Source: Undibacterium parvum | Lineage (GTDB): Bacteria; Pseudomonadota; Gammaproteobacteria; Burkholderiales; Burkholderiaceae_D | Length of the DNA stretch: 64,000 nt | NCBI RefSeq assembly: GCF_003955735.1 | Contig: NZ_CP034464.1 | Span: forward strand, 744,001 to 808,000 | Direction of reading: 5' to 3' | Shown here: positions 26,699 through 34,721 of the stretch, one piece after another | How positions within the stretch are numbered: position 1 is the first letter of the stretch | How the letters are laid out: each line of letters starts with the position of its first letter | The notes under the pieces: model-generated | Database searches by the model: none | Told to the model about the DNA's origin: nothing | The model's input: only the letters and a program-made list of their open reading frames with translations | Position numbers and translations under genes: made by a program

Positions 26699-27430
26699 TT
26701 ACCAACGAAATCCGACTTTGGCGCTGAAGGTATTGCTGTCACCGGTGCGATCAAATTCGCCAGCGATATTGACTAAACCGAGATTGGTATTGAGACCGGC
26801 AAATACCTTATTCATAGAAGGCGAGACTCTGTGCAATGTGCCTGCGCTTGGCGTGGCCTTACCCCAGACTCGACCCAGCCCAGCGTAGGGCGTAAATACC
26901 AAAAATCCTTTAGAAATTGTCAGCTCTAAACTCCTGGTATCTTGCTCGAGTTGAGTCACGCCCGACAAACGGGTCGCGGCAGCACGGACCGACACCGCAG
27001 GCTCAGCAATACCGCCCGCCAAAATCGCGTAACGCGCTTCTACACCGAGGATTTTCATATCCGAATCAGGTGTCGCAGCCAGAAACCCACCAATATCAAA
27101 ATTCATAGGCAGACCCTTGTGCAAATGTATCTTAGGCATCGCCAGTGAAGAAATATTCGCGCCGGCTTTTCTCCAAACTGCGGAATTGCTCAGCTTGGTC
27201 ACCGACAATTCTGCGCCCAGATCAAAACCAATCAAACCCAAAGGTGCGCCAGGCGCGACAGCCTTGTAGCTGATGGCAGAACTCATGTCATTGGCCAGAC
27301 TAGCGAATTCAGCTTGGTTCAGTTTTTGTAATTGATCAATATTATTTGCCGCAATGACAGGGGCGCTAAACAGGGCCGAGGCAGTAAAAGTAGCAGCGGC
27401 ACAAAGGCGTAGGGAACTATGTTTAATCAA
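26699..27430 (-). CDS. Exported protein, probable outer-membrane beta-barrel, function unknown
   Basis: The 243-residue protein has a signal peptide (CAAATFTASALFSAPVIA/AN). The mature part is alternating hydrophobic/polar strand sequence and ends in FSAKVGFRW, a typical C-terminal aromatic residue of outer-membrane barrels. I do not recognise a family. A terminator follows it. Confidence 0.75.
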   Translation of the reverse strand: MIKHSSLRLCAAATFTASALFSAPVIAANNIDQLQKLNQAEFASLANDMSSAISYKAVAPGAPLGLIGFDLGAELSVTKLSNSAVWRKAGANISSLAMPKIHLHKGLPMNFDIGGFLAATPDSDMKILGVEARYAILAGGIAEPAVSVRAAATRLSGVTQLEQDTRSLELTISKGFLVFTPYAGLGRVWGKATPSAGTLHRVSPSMNKVFAGLNTNLGLVNIAGEFDRTGDSNTFSAKVGFRW

Positions 27431-27598
27431 AATAAGACTCTAAGTAAGTTAAAAGAAAAGGAGAAAAACGCCAATACAAACTTTGGGCAGGATATAGACA
27501 CTTGCGCGCAGACTCAATGTTTACTTCAGCGACTTCGCCTTAGGCTTACAAAAAAGCTCGTTTATTCGAAAACGGAGCTAGCTTAAAGCAGCAAAAAA

Positions 27599-27868
27599 TT
27601 AAGCCGTGGTATTGATGTAAAGCCCGGTCAACTGGCCAACTTCATTGACCCTAGGCGGCGCGGCTGGTGCGCTGACTAGCGCGCTCTTGGCAACCCCAAT
27701 ACTGCTTGACGGCTCAAGCGCCTCCAGCTGATTCGAGGCTGCGCGTTTAAGTTGGTAAGCCTTGGCTTCTTGCTCAGTCTGCAAAGCTAAACTCTCAGCC
27801 TTACTCGGCACAGGCTTGCAGTTATAACAAATGGTATTACTCGGAAACGCGAGAGAAGAAATGCTCAT
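27599..27868 (-). CDS. Small hypothetical protein (89 residues)
   Basis: MSISSLAFPSNTI starts an 89-residue protein without signal or membrane segment. It has one CYNC pair, a Gln/Glu/Ala-rich helix-like middle (ESLALQTEQEAKAYQLKRAA), and ends in QLTGLYINTTA. Short proteins with M-S-I-x-S starts and IN(T)TA-like ends occur in Oxalobacteraceae, but I cannot name a family. Codon use looks normal. It could still be spurious. Confidence 0.5.
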   Translation of the reverse strand: MSISSLAFPSNTICYNCKPVPSKAESLALQTEQEAKAYQLKRAASNQLEALEPSSSIGVAKSALVSAPAAPPRVNEVGQLTGLYINTTA

Positions 27869-28066
27869 AATAGTACTTTCGCAAAAATATTGAACTCTGG
27901 CAAAACTGCCGGGCTGACTATCAAGCTTTAGTCTGAGTGAGATTACGATTGCTTACAGAAATTGAAAAAGAAATGATTTACACTGAACGCTACAAAAACT
28001 GAGTGCGGACGCCGTTTTTTAGCAGCGAGGTTGGCGACTTAGTCTAATTTTCAGAAGGAATTTCTC

Positions 28067-28663
28067 GTGTCTTATTTTAAATACCATGCAGTTTTCGCCT
28101 TAACTCTGACGCTAGTTGCATGCGGTGGTGGCAGTGAATCCAGCTCGACGGCCCCAGTGACACCACCGGTCACACCGGTCGTTCCTCCAGTAATCACACC
28201 TAGCGTGCCTGGAGCAGCACTGGAAGCGGCAAAGACGTGTAATTTACCCAATTTCCAGCAAGAATTAATGACTTTGATCAATCAGGCCAGAGCCACTAGC
28301 CGCCTGTGCGGCAGTACCTCTTATCCGGCAGCGCCAGCATTAGTCTGGAATAGCAAATTATTTGATGCCGCAGCGGGGCATTCTGCCGATATGGCAAATA
28401 AGAATTATTTTTCACACACTAGCCAGGATGGCCGTAGCTTTGGCCAACGCCTGGCAGCGGCTGGCTATACCGGTTCTAGCATCGCAGAAAATATTGCGGC
28501 CGGCCAAGCCACACTCGCCTCGGCCATGGATGGCTGGATCGCCAGCGAAGGACATTGCCGCAACATCATGAGCGCTAGCTATACCGAAGTGGGCTTAGCA
28601 TGCGTGAGCTCTAGCACGGCGAGCTATCGCACGTATTGGACTATGGATCTGGGTCATCCTTAA
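28067..28663 (+). CDS. CAP (SCP/PR-1) domain lipoprotein
   Basis: The 198-residue protein has a lipoprotein signal with lipobox LVAC and a Pro/Val/Thr-rich linker (VTPPVTPVVPPVITPSVP). The CAP domain (about 70-198) has MTLINQARATSRLCG, WNSKLFDAAAGHSADMANKNYFSHTS, GSSIAENIAAGQ and TYWTMDLGHP. CAP proteins are extracytoplasmic, often calcium- or lipid-binding; the role is unknown. The start is GTG at 28067 with AGAAGGA eight bases upstream. Confidence 0.9.
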   Translation: MSYFKYHAVFALTLTLVACGGGSESSSTAPVTPPVTPVVPPVITPSVPGAALEAAKTCNLPNFQQELMTLINQARATSRLCGSTSYPAAPALVWNSKLFDAAAGHSADMANKNYFSHTSQDGRSFGQRLAAAGYTGSSIAENIAAGQATLASAMDGWIASEGHCRNIMSASYTEVGLACVSSSTASYRTYWTMDLGHP

Positions 28664-28698
28664 AGCTGCTAAAGTATCCACTAAGGCTATGTAAACAT

Positions 28699-28732
28699 TG
28701 CCAGTTAATACGCATTAACTGGCATTTTTTTT
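28699..28732 (+). terminator. Terminator after the CAP-domain gene
   Basis: TGCCAGTTAAT / ATTAACTGGCA forms a perfect 11-bp stem with loop ACGC, followed by eight T. Confidence 0.9.
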
Positions 28733-29161
28733 CGTTCCAGATTGTCGAACAGTGATTAGATCATCGCAGCGACAAAGAAAAAAGCGAGGCATTCGAAACT
28801 TTCACCCCGCCAACTGGTATCAACAGACCTCCCATACAAGCAGGAATAGACTTTAATCGATAACATTCACTTCATCGCTGACAAAGAGCGACAGAATTAA
28901 CTTAAGTTCTTGTTTCCAAATGGAAATAATATTTTTTTAAAAGACATACTCCCCTGCGGAAATTCTTTATGTCGACATTTTTTACACTCGACTTAAAAAG
29001 TGGACTCTATTCTCTAGAAATTTTCATGTCATCCAGAGTTTACAAGGGAGAGAGGCATAAATACCATAAACGGCACATAACTTGCTTTTTCTTTCTAGGT
29101 CAGCATAGATATTATTGCTGCACTTTCGACTCAACAGGTAAACTTTATTTGGAGAAATAGA
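28733..29161. other. Intergenic region before a PEP-CTERM gene
   Basis: About 430 bases without a convincing gene. A 63-residue frame at 28969-29160 ends one base before the PEP-CTERM ATG but has no ribosome site or recognisable content. This stretch probably holds the promoter and 5' leader; TTTGGAG before the ATG at 29162 serves as ribosome site. Confidence 0.5.
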
Positions 29162-29794
29162 ATGAAATTAAGCAAAGTATTTGCCTTCAGTGCTCTCGCA
29201 ATCGCTATGAGTTCAGCATCTGCCACAAGCTGGATGATTGGTGACGATGATGGTTACGGTGCAGGTATAGCGGATAATGCAAACCACCCTTTTGCTGCGG
29301 GCTATGATGGTCGTAGTGCCGCTGAAAAAGTGGCAACCGATGGTGCTCAATACACCGACACTTACAGTACTGCCCATCCAGGCTACAGCCCACAAACTGG
29401 CACGGTTGCCACCTTTAGTTTTACCGGACTAGGCAATGGGTGGGCGCAAGGCTCTATGTGGTTCGACATGGCTGATTTCCAGGCATCGACTTTCGGTGCA
29501 ACGAAAGTTAAATTTAACGGTATAGATCAGAATTGGGCGTTCAATGATGGCTACCCAACAACAAAAGTGCGTTTCTTCGATCTGCAACAAGATGTTCTCG
29601 ATACAATTAATAGTACTCACGAGCTGATCATTACCATCGATAGAAATGGTTCGGGCGACTTCTATGGTTTTGACTATGCAAGATTATCAGATACATTTGC
29701 CGGCACCCAACCCATCCCAGAACCAGCATCTGTGACATTGTTGGCTTTAGGTATCGCTGGCTTAGCCGCAGCGCGCCGTCGTAAATCTGTTTAG
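29162..29794 (+). CDS. PEP-CTERM sorting-domain protein
   Basis: It has a signal peptide (MKLSKVFAFSALAIAMSSASA). The ~150-residue domain (SWMIGDDDGYGAGIADN..., WFDMADFQASTFGATKV..., GDFYGFDYARLSDTF) looks like a beta-sandwich. The sorting signal is IPEPASVTLLALGIAGLAAA followed by RRRK. The acidic GDDDGYGAG near the N-terminus may bind calcium. The role is unknown; exosortase would process it at the PEP site. Confidence 0.85.
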   Translation: MKLSKVFAFSALAIAMSSASATSWMIGDDDGYGAGIADNANHPFAAGYDGRSAAEKVATDGAQYTDTYSTAHPGYSPQTGTVATFSFTGLGNGWAQGSMWFDMADFQASTFGATKVKFNGIDQNWAFNDGYPTTKVRFFDLQQDVLDTINSTHELIITIDRNGSGDFYGFDYARLSDTFAGTQPIPEPASVTLLALGIAGLAAARRRKSV

Positions 29795-29816
29795 GTTTAT
29801 TTGCGCGAAAAAAAAC

Positions 29817-29838
29817 AAGGCGGCTCCAGCCGCCTTTT
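29817..29838 (+). terminator. Terminator after the PEP-CTERM gene
   Basis: AAGGCGGCT-CC-AGCCGCCTT with a T-rich tail stands just after the stop codon; it also faces the convergent queG gene. Confidence 0.85.
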
Positions 29839-29893
29839 CTTATTTTAAAACGACTGCTTTTGCAGTATTTTTACCTCGCGCCACCTATTAATT

Positions 29894-30967
29894 TCAATTC
29901 ATTTCGTGCTGCTGCAGCGCCCACTCCACGTGCTCTCGCACCAACTCAGAAGGATGATCCTTTCGACTGTGCAAGGCGCGCAAAATATCTGGATCGGCAG
30001 GCAAACTTGTCGCCGCGTTTCCTAACCCTACCGCCAGATTACGCAACCAGCGCTCATGCCCGATACGGCGTATCGGGCTGCCCTCTAATTTGCGCATAAA
30101 CTCGGCTTCAGTCCAGGCAAATAGGCTGATCATGCTGGCATTGTCTAACCCATTGCGCACCTCAAAATCATTTAGGCTAGCGCGTTGGGCAAACTTATTC
30201 CAGGGGCAAAACAATTGACAGTCATCGCAGCCATATACCCGGTTGCCGATCAGGGAACGCAATTCCAGCGGTATAGCGCCTTGTAACTCTATCGTCAGAT
30301 AAGAGATACAACGCCGGGCATCGAGCTGATACGGTGCTAAGATCGCTTGGGTAGGACAAACTTGTATGCAGGCACTGCATTGGCCGCAATGATTGCTGAT
30401 AGGTGCATCGATAGGCAGAGGAATATCGACCAAAATCTCACCGAGAAAAAACATGGAGCCAGCGTCACGATTGAGTAGCAGGGTGTGCTTCCCCTTCCAC
30501 CCTAAGCCCGATTTTTCTGCCAATGCCACTTCCATTACAGGGGCGGAATCGGTAAACACCCGATAGCCAAATTCACCGATGCGCTCTTGTATATATTCAG
30601 CCAACAACTGCAATTTTGCCCTGAGCACTTTGTGGTAATCACGCCCTCGCGCATACACAGAAATCACCGCCGCATCGGCAGCGCGGTTCTGCTCCGCGCT
30701 GCGCCAATCGGCATCTGCCGAACCAGGTAAATAATTCATGCGAGCCGAAATTACTCTTATCGTGCCGGGCACTAACTCATCAGGGCGCCAGCGCTTGCTG
30801 CCATGCGCGGCCATATAGGCCATCTCGCCGTGATAACCAGCCTCTAACCAGGCTTGAAAACCCGGTTCCACATGCGCCAGATCGACATCCGTAATACGTA
30901 GATCAGCAAAGCCGAGCTCATTTCCCTTGAGCTTGAGCTCTTGTGCTAACTGAACAAAATCTGTCAT
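29894..30967 (-). CDS. queG: Epoxyqueuosine reductase
   Basis: The 357-residue iron-sulfur, cobalamin-dependent enzyme does the last step of queuosine synthesis on tRNA. Cluster cysteines are seen in CGQCSACIQVCPTQAI and CDDCQLFCPWNKFA. Other family marks are GYHGEMAYM and the start GNELGFADLRI. It overlaps the preceding glk-rpiR gene by four bases (ATGA), so the two are co-transcribed although their functions differ. Confidence 0.95.
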   Translation of the reverse strand: MTDFVQLAQELKLKGNELGFADLRITDVDLAHVEPGFQAWLEAGYHGEMAYMAAHGSKRWRPDELVPGTIRVISARMNYLPGSADADWRSAEQNRAADAAVISVYARGRDYHKVLRAKLQLLAEYIQERIGEFGYRVFTDSAPVMEVALAEKSGLGWKGKHTLLLNRDAGSMFFLGEILVDIPLPIDAPISNHCGQCSACIQVCPTQAILAPYQLDARRCISYLTIELQGAIPLELRSLIGNRVYGCDDCQLFCPWNKFAQRASLNDFEVRNGLDNASMISLFAWTEAEFMRKLEGSPIRRIGHERWLRNLAVGLGNAATSLPADPDILRALHSRKDHPSELVREHVEWALQQHEMN

Positions 30968-32883
30968 CGGCTATGCGAGGTCAAACGCGCCAGAGGATTG
31001 GCCAGACCGTATCCTGAATTAGAAGCCGATGCCTCATTCTTTGCGCTGGTTTTGCGCCCCCCGTGATTGGCTTCATCGAGTAATTCGGCTTGCTCAGGAT
31101 TGAGGCCCTGCTCAATCTCAGTATTGCGTTGCATTGCCACACCAACAGCAAGAATATCGATCACCAGTAAATGTAAGATGCGGCTAATCATAGGCAAATG
31201 GGTAGAAATATCTTCGACATGATCCACAATCAAGGCCGCATCGGCCTTACGTGCCAAGGGGGACTGGCTGGCCGTAATCGCGATGATGTAGGCACCGCGT
31301 TCGCGTGCTTTATCTGCCACCTCCAATAGCTCAGGCATGCGGCCACTACTACTGATGATCACCGCGACGTCGCCTGGCTTCAATACACTTGCAGCCAGCA
31401 ACTGTAAACGACTATCAGTGTAGGCTCCGCTAGAGACGCCAAAACGTAAAAATTTATATTGCGCGTCTTGTGCCACGACGCCGTAATGCCCGACCGCAAA
31501 AAATTCCACTCGATTGGCCTGGATCAACAAGGCAATGGCCTTATCGATCATTTCACGATTCAACTGGCTACGCACTTGCAAAATCGCGGAGGCAGTATTG
31601 CCCAAAACCTTGGCACCCAACTCCAGCATAGAATCATCATGTGTAACCTGGGTATGCGTCACTGGTACCGTACCAGTCAAGCCAGAGGCGAGTCTGAGCT
31701 TAAAGTCGGACAGACCTTCACAGCCCAAGGAACGGCAAAAACGAATCACGGTAGGCTGACTGACCTGCGCGGCTCTAGAAATATCGGCGATAGGATCATT
31801 TAGCGCGGCGCGTGGGTGCGCCAAAATATATTCAGCAACCCGCAATTCTGCTGGTGACAGTTCTGCGCGAGCACGCCTGATCTGACCAAGTATGGCCGAG
31901 CCAGGTGTGGCCTTAATGCTCCTGAGTTGTGCCTCCAGGATCGCCGACACACCGATAAACGTCGCGTGTTCTGCAGTAATGACGAAGGTGGGGATCGCTG
32001 CTACATACTGGCTGAAGCGGCCACGCTCCTCAAAGCGCGCGCGAAACGGTGAGGCGTCAAAGTAGGCCCCCAGACGCGGCACAATACCGCCCCCAATATA
32101 GATCCCGCCCAAGGCCCCCAAAGTAAGTGCCAGGTTGGCCGCTGCGGTCCCTAGCAAACTACAGAAGATCTCCAAAGCCTCAGCACAGACCGCATCACCA
32201 GCATTAAGTGCACGCTCTGTAATCTCAGGCGCGGTCAAATCGCTACTGGGCACGGCACGGTAATCGGCCAAGGCACGATATGTTAATTCCAGGCCGGATC
32301 CCGACAACAGGCGCTCAAACGACACGTGATCAAACGATTTCCAGGCATATTGCAGCACCGCGATTTCGCGCTCATCGCGCGGTGAAAAACTACTATGACC
32401 ACCTTCAGAACCGAGTGAAATCCATCCATCCTGTAGCGGTATCAGGCCAGAAACACCCAAACCACTACCCGGGCCCAAGACCCCAATCACGCTTTGCTTG
32501 CGGGTCTCCCCACCACCAATTTGGCGCGTCTCGCTGACATCTAAGCGCGGCACTGCCATTGCCAACGCGGTGAAGTCATTGACGATGACTAAGGTATCAA
32601 AACCCAATTGCAGCCGCATTTGCTCTATAGAAAACTGCCAGTGGTAATTGGTCATACTAACGCGATCACCATCAACAGGATTGGCGATTGCCACTGCCGC
32701 ATGCTCGACCTGGAGCGGCGCTATGCTATTGAGATAGAAATTAATGGCAGAATGAAAATCGGGATAATCAGCACAGCGTAAGGACGCGATATGCTCAAAT
32801 TTACCTTTTTCGATTTCCAATGCGAAGCGTGCGTAAGTGCCACCGATATCGGCAATGAGCCTAGGGCTATCAAAAGAAACCAT
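30964..32883 (-). CDS. glk: Bifunctional glucokinase / RpiR-family (HexR-like) transcriptional regulator
   Basis: The 639-residue protein fuses two modules. Residues ~1-320 are glucokinase (LIADIGGTYARFAL, VLGPGSGLGVSGLIP, EGGHSSFSPRD, GGIYIGGGIVPRLG). Residues ~330-620 are an RpiR regulator with HTH (AEYILAHPR, DISRAAQVSQPTVIRFCRS) and SIS domain (VEFFAVGHYGVVAQD, VAVIISSSGRMPELLEVADK). Fusions of this kind are known in Burkholderiales. The regulator half resembles HexR, which responds to KDPG and controls glucose catabolism. I chose the ATG at 32883 (MVSFDSPRLIADIGG). It may bind the TGTAG-N5-CTACA sites described here (inference). Confidence 0.93.
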   Translation of the reverse strand: MVSFDSPRLIADIGGTYARFALEIEKGKFEHIASLRCADYPDFHSAINFYLNSIAPLQVEHAAVAIANPVDGDRVSMTNYHWQFSIEQMRLQLGFDTLVIVNDFTALAMAVPRLDVSETRQIGGGETRKQSVIGVLGPGSGLGVSGLIPLQDGWISLGSEGGHSSFSPRDEREIAVLQYAWKSFDHVSFERLLSGSGLELTYRALADYRAVPSSDLTAPEITERALNAGDAVCAEALEIFCSLLGTAAANLALTLGALGGIYIGGGIVPRLGAYFDASPFRARFEERGRFSQYVAAIPTFVITAEHATFIGVSAILEAQLRSIKATPGSAILGQIRRARAELSPAELRVAEYILAHPRAALNDPIADISRAAQVSQPTVIRFCRSLGCEGLSDFKLRLASGLTGTVPVTHTQVTHDDSMLELGAKVLGNTASAILQVRSQLNREMIDKAIALLIQANRVEFFAVGHYGVVAQDAQYKFLRFGVSSGAYTDSRLQLLAASVLKPGDVAVIISSSGRMPELLEVADKARERGAYIIAITASQSPLARKADAALIVDHVEDISTHLPMISRILHLLVIDILAVGVAMQRNTEIEQGLNPEQAELLDEANHGGRKTSAKNEASASNSGYGLANPLARLTSHSR

Positions 32884-33549
32884 GTAGTTCCAATTCTTTA
32901 TGAATAAAAAAGTATGTGCATTTTGCAATTAGGCAATGGCCTTACATCTAAATATTATCGACTGAATTGCCAACATAGCGCTACTTAACGCCTACTTAGA
33001 GACTTTTCGCCATTGTAGAAATTTTCCCTCGTGGCGGTTCAGTGTGATTTTTAACAAGACTACGAGCCAACTAGCATTGTAGTCCTGCTAGATCAAGTGT
33101 GAAAGTGCTTGATAACACGGCACGAGTACGTTCTTTGTCGGATAACAATATCAGTTAACGATGCGCGGACAAAAGTGTAGCGTCTTCCGTGCTTGGCGTT
33201 GAACGTAATTAAATATAAATGAAAGACCAATAAGTATTAGGTCGTGTTTATTGATACGACTAGAAAATACACGTAAGTAGTGCAACTACAAATCCAAATT
33301 TGAATTACATATATTTTAAATATAACTAAAAATGAAAAACTATTACGTCACCTCATAGGAAACCAGGATTAATTAAGATAAATATCGCTAAATTTCTTTG
33401 ATTTAATCACAACAAGTGTAGCTCAACATAAAAATTATTGCATTTAATATGTAGTTTTGCTACATTACTCTTAATCAAGTGCGACGTTCCCTCTTGCTTC
33501 CCTCTTGATCTCATCTCAGTTATTTAATAACCATGGATTTTTTACAGCA
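32884..33549. other. Long AT-rich regulatory region between glk-rpiR and glk2
   Basis: The 666-base divergent region has no convincing gene. It holds three TGTAG-N5-CTACA-type sites: 33078-33092 (one arm mismatch), 33276-33290 (first base differs) and 33450-33464 (complete), plus half-sites near 33176 and 33417. Confidence 0.7.
33450..33464. promoter_or_regulatory. TGTAG-N5-CTACA operator before glk2
   Basis: TGTAGTTTTGCTACA has perfect 5-base arms. It lies 86 bases before the glk2 ATG, about the same distance as the equivalent site before pulA. It resembles HexR-type palindromes (TGTA-A/G-T...). Confidence 0.65.
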
Positions 33550-34557
33550 ATGACCTCTGAATTGATGACATCGACAAATGAAACTGGCTTTCCGTGGTTG
33601 CTGGCAGACATTGGCGGCAGTAATGCCCGCTTTGGACTAAAGTTAAGCAAAGACGCTGAGATAACGCACATCAAGACCATTCCTGTGGTGCAGCATGCGA
33701 CGCCTGTCAAGGCTGCGCAGACCTATCTCGATCAAATTTCGGTCACCATGGGAGCAGACTTTCAGCCACCGCGCAAGGCCGCCTTTGCAGTAGCGACTGC
33801 GGTTGTCGGCGATCAAGTGGCATTCACCAATAGTCACTGGAGCTTCTCCAGAGCCAAAGTACAAGAGGAGCTTGAGCTAAGTAGCTTTCTCGTCCTCAAT
33901 GATTTCGAAGCGCTGGCATTGTCCTTGCCACGCTTGAACGCAAGCCAATTAAGAGCACATAAAGATTTACCAACAGCCTGCGGCACCCTGGCGGTGATAG
34001 GACCTGGCACTGGTTTAGGCGTGGCGGGAGTTACTCAGACCAAACTAGGCTGGATCGCATTGCCGTGCGAAGGTGGTCACGCCACCCTAGCCCCAACTAA
34101 TAATTTTGAGAGCGCAGTACTAGATCAGGTCCGCCAAATTTATCCTCACGTATCGGCTGAACGCTTACTTTCAGGCATAGGCCTGCCTGTACTGCATGCT
34201 GCAATTGCGACCCTGCGAGGCGCACCATCGACTATCTTGACAGCAGAATTAATTGTAGAACGCGGACTTGATCGTAGCGACGCTATTTGCTCAGAAACTC
34301 TAGATACTTTCTGCGCATTATTAGGAAACTTTGCTGGCAACGTTGCGCTAATCTTGGGAGCGCGTGGCGGAGTCTATATAGGCGGTGGCATCGTACCTCG
34401 CCTCGGCGAGAGATTTTTCAATTCACGCTTTCGTGAATGCTTTGAGGCCAAGGGAAGATTAGATAACTATCTAAAGCAAATCCCGACCGTTTTGATCAGC
34501 GACACGCTGGCAGCCCTCACCGGAGCCGCGTTCGCGATTGAGCAACAGGGAGCGTAA
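33550..34557 (+). CDS. glk: Glucokinase (second copy)
   Basis: This 335-residue stand-alone Glk phosphorylates glucose. Signatures are WLLADIGGSNARFGL, AVIGPGTGLGVAGV, PCEGGHATLAPT, RLLSGIGLPVL and GGVYIGGGIVPRLGERF, closely parallel to the kinase half of the neighbouring fusion, so the two are probably paralogues. The ATG at 33550 is preferred over a TTG at 33505. The gene is divergent from glk-rpiR and lies next to pullulanase, in line with processing glucose released from alpha-glucans. Confidence 0.93.
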   Translation: MTSELMTSTNETGFPWLLADIGGSNARFGLKLSKDAEITHIKTIPVVQHATPVKAAQTYLDQISVTMGADFQPPRKAAFAVATAVVGDQVAFTNSHWSFSRAKVQEELELSSFLVLNDFEALALSLPRLNASQLRAHKDLPTACGTLAVIGPGTGLGVAGVTQTKLGWIALPCEGGHATLAPTNNFESAVLDQVRQIYPHVSAERLLSGIGLPVLHAAIATLRGAPSTILTAELIVERGLDRSDAICSETLDTFCALLGNFAGNVALILGARGGVYIGGGIVPRLGERFFNSRFRECFEAKGRLDNYLKQIPTVLISDTLAALTGAAFAIEQQGA

Positions 34558-34602
34558 GCCTTAGGTTAAATTGACCTTCAGGTCCACGACGTAAGAACAA
34601 AG

Positions 34603-34639
34603 AAAAATGGCAGGAAGATTTTTTCTTCCTGCCATTTTT
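34603..34639. terminator. Bidirectional terminator between glk2 and pulA
   Basis: AAAAATGGCAGGAAG / CTTCCTGCCATTTTT forms a 15-bp stem around ATTTTTT between convergent genes. Confidence 0.92.
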
Positions 34640-34721
34640 CTTTTACGTATTATTTACTTAGCCAGCTCAAACATATTTATCCACATCCTATGTCGCAGCG
34701 ATATGCGCCTTAGTCCCGGCT

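Noticed and set aside
28969..29160. 63-residue plus-strand frame before a PEP-CTERM gene
   Set aside because: No ribosome site, odd composition, no signal; more likely promoter and leader.
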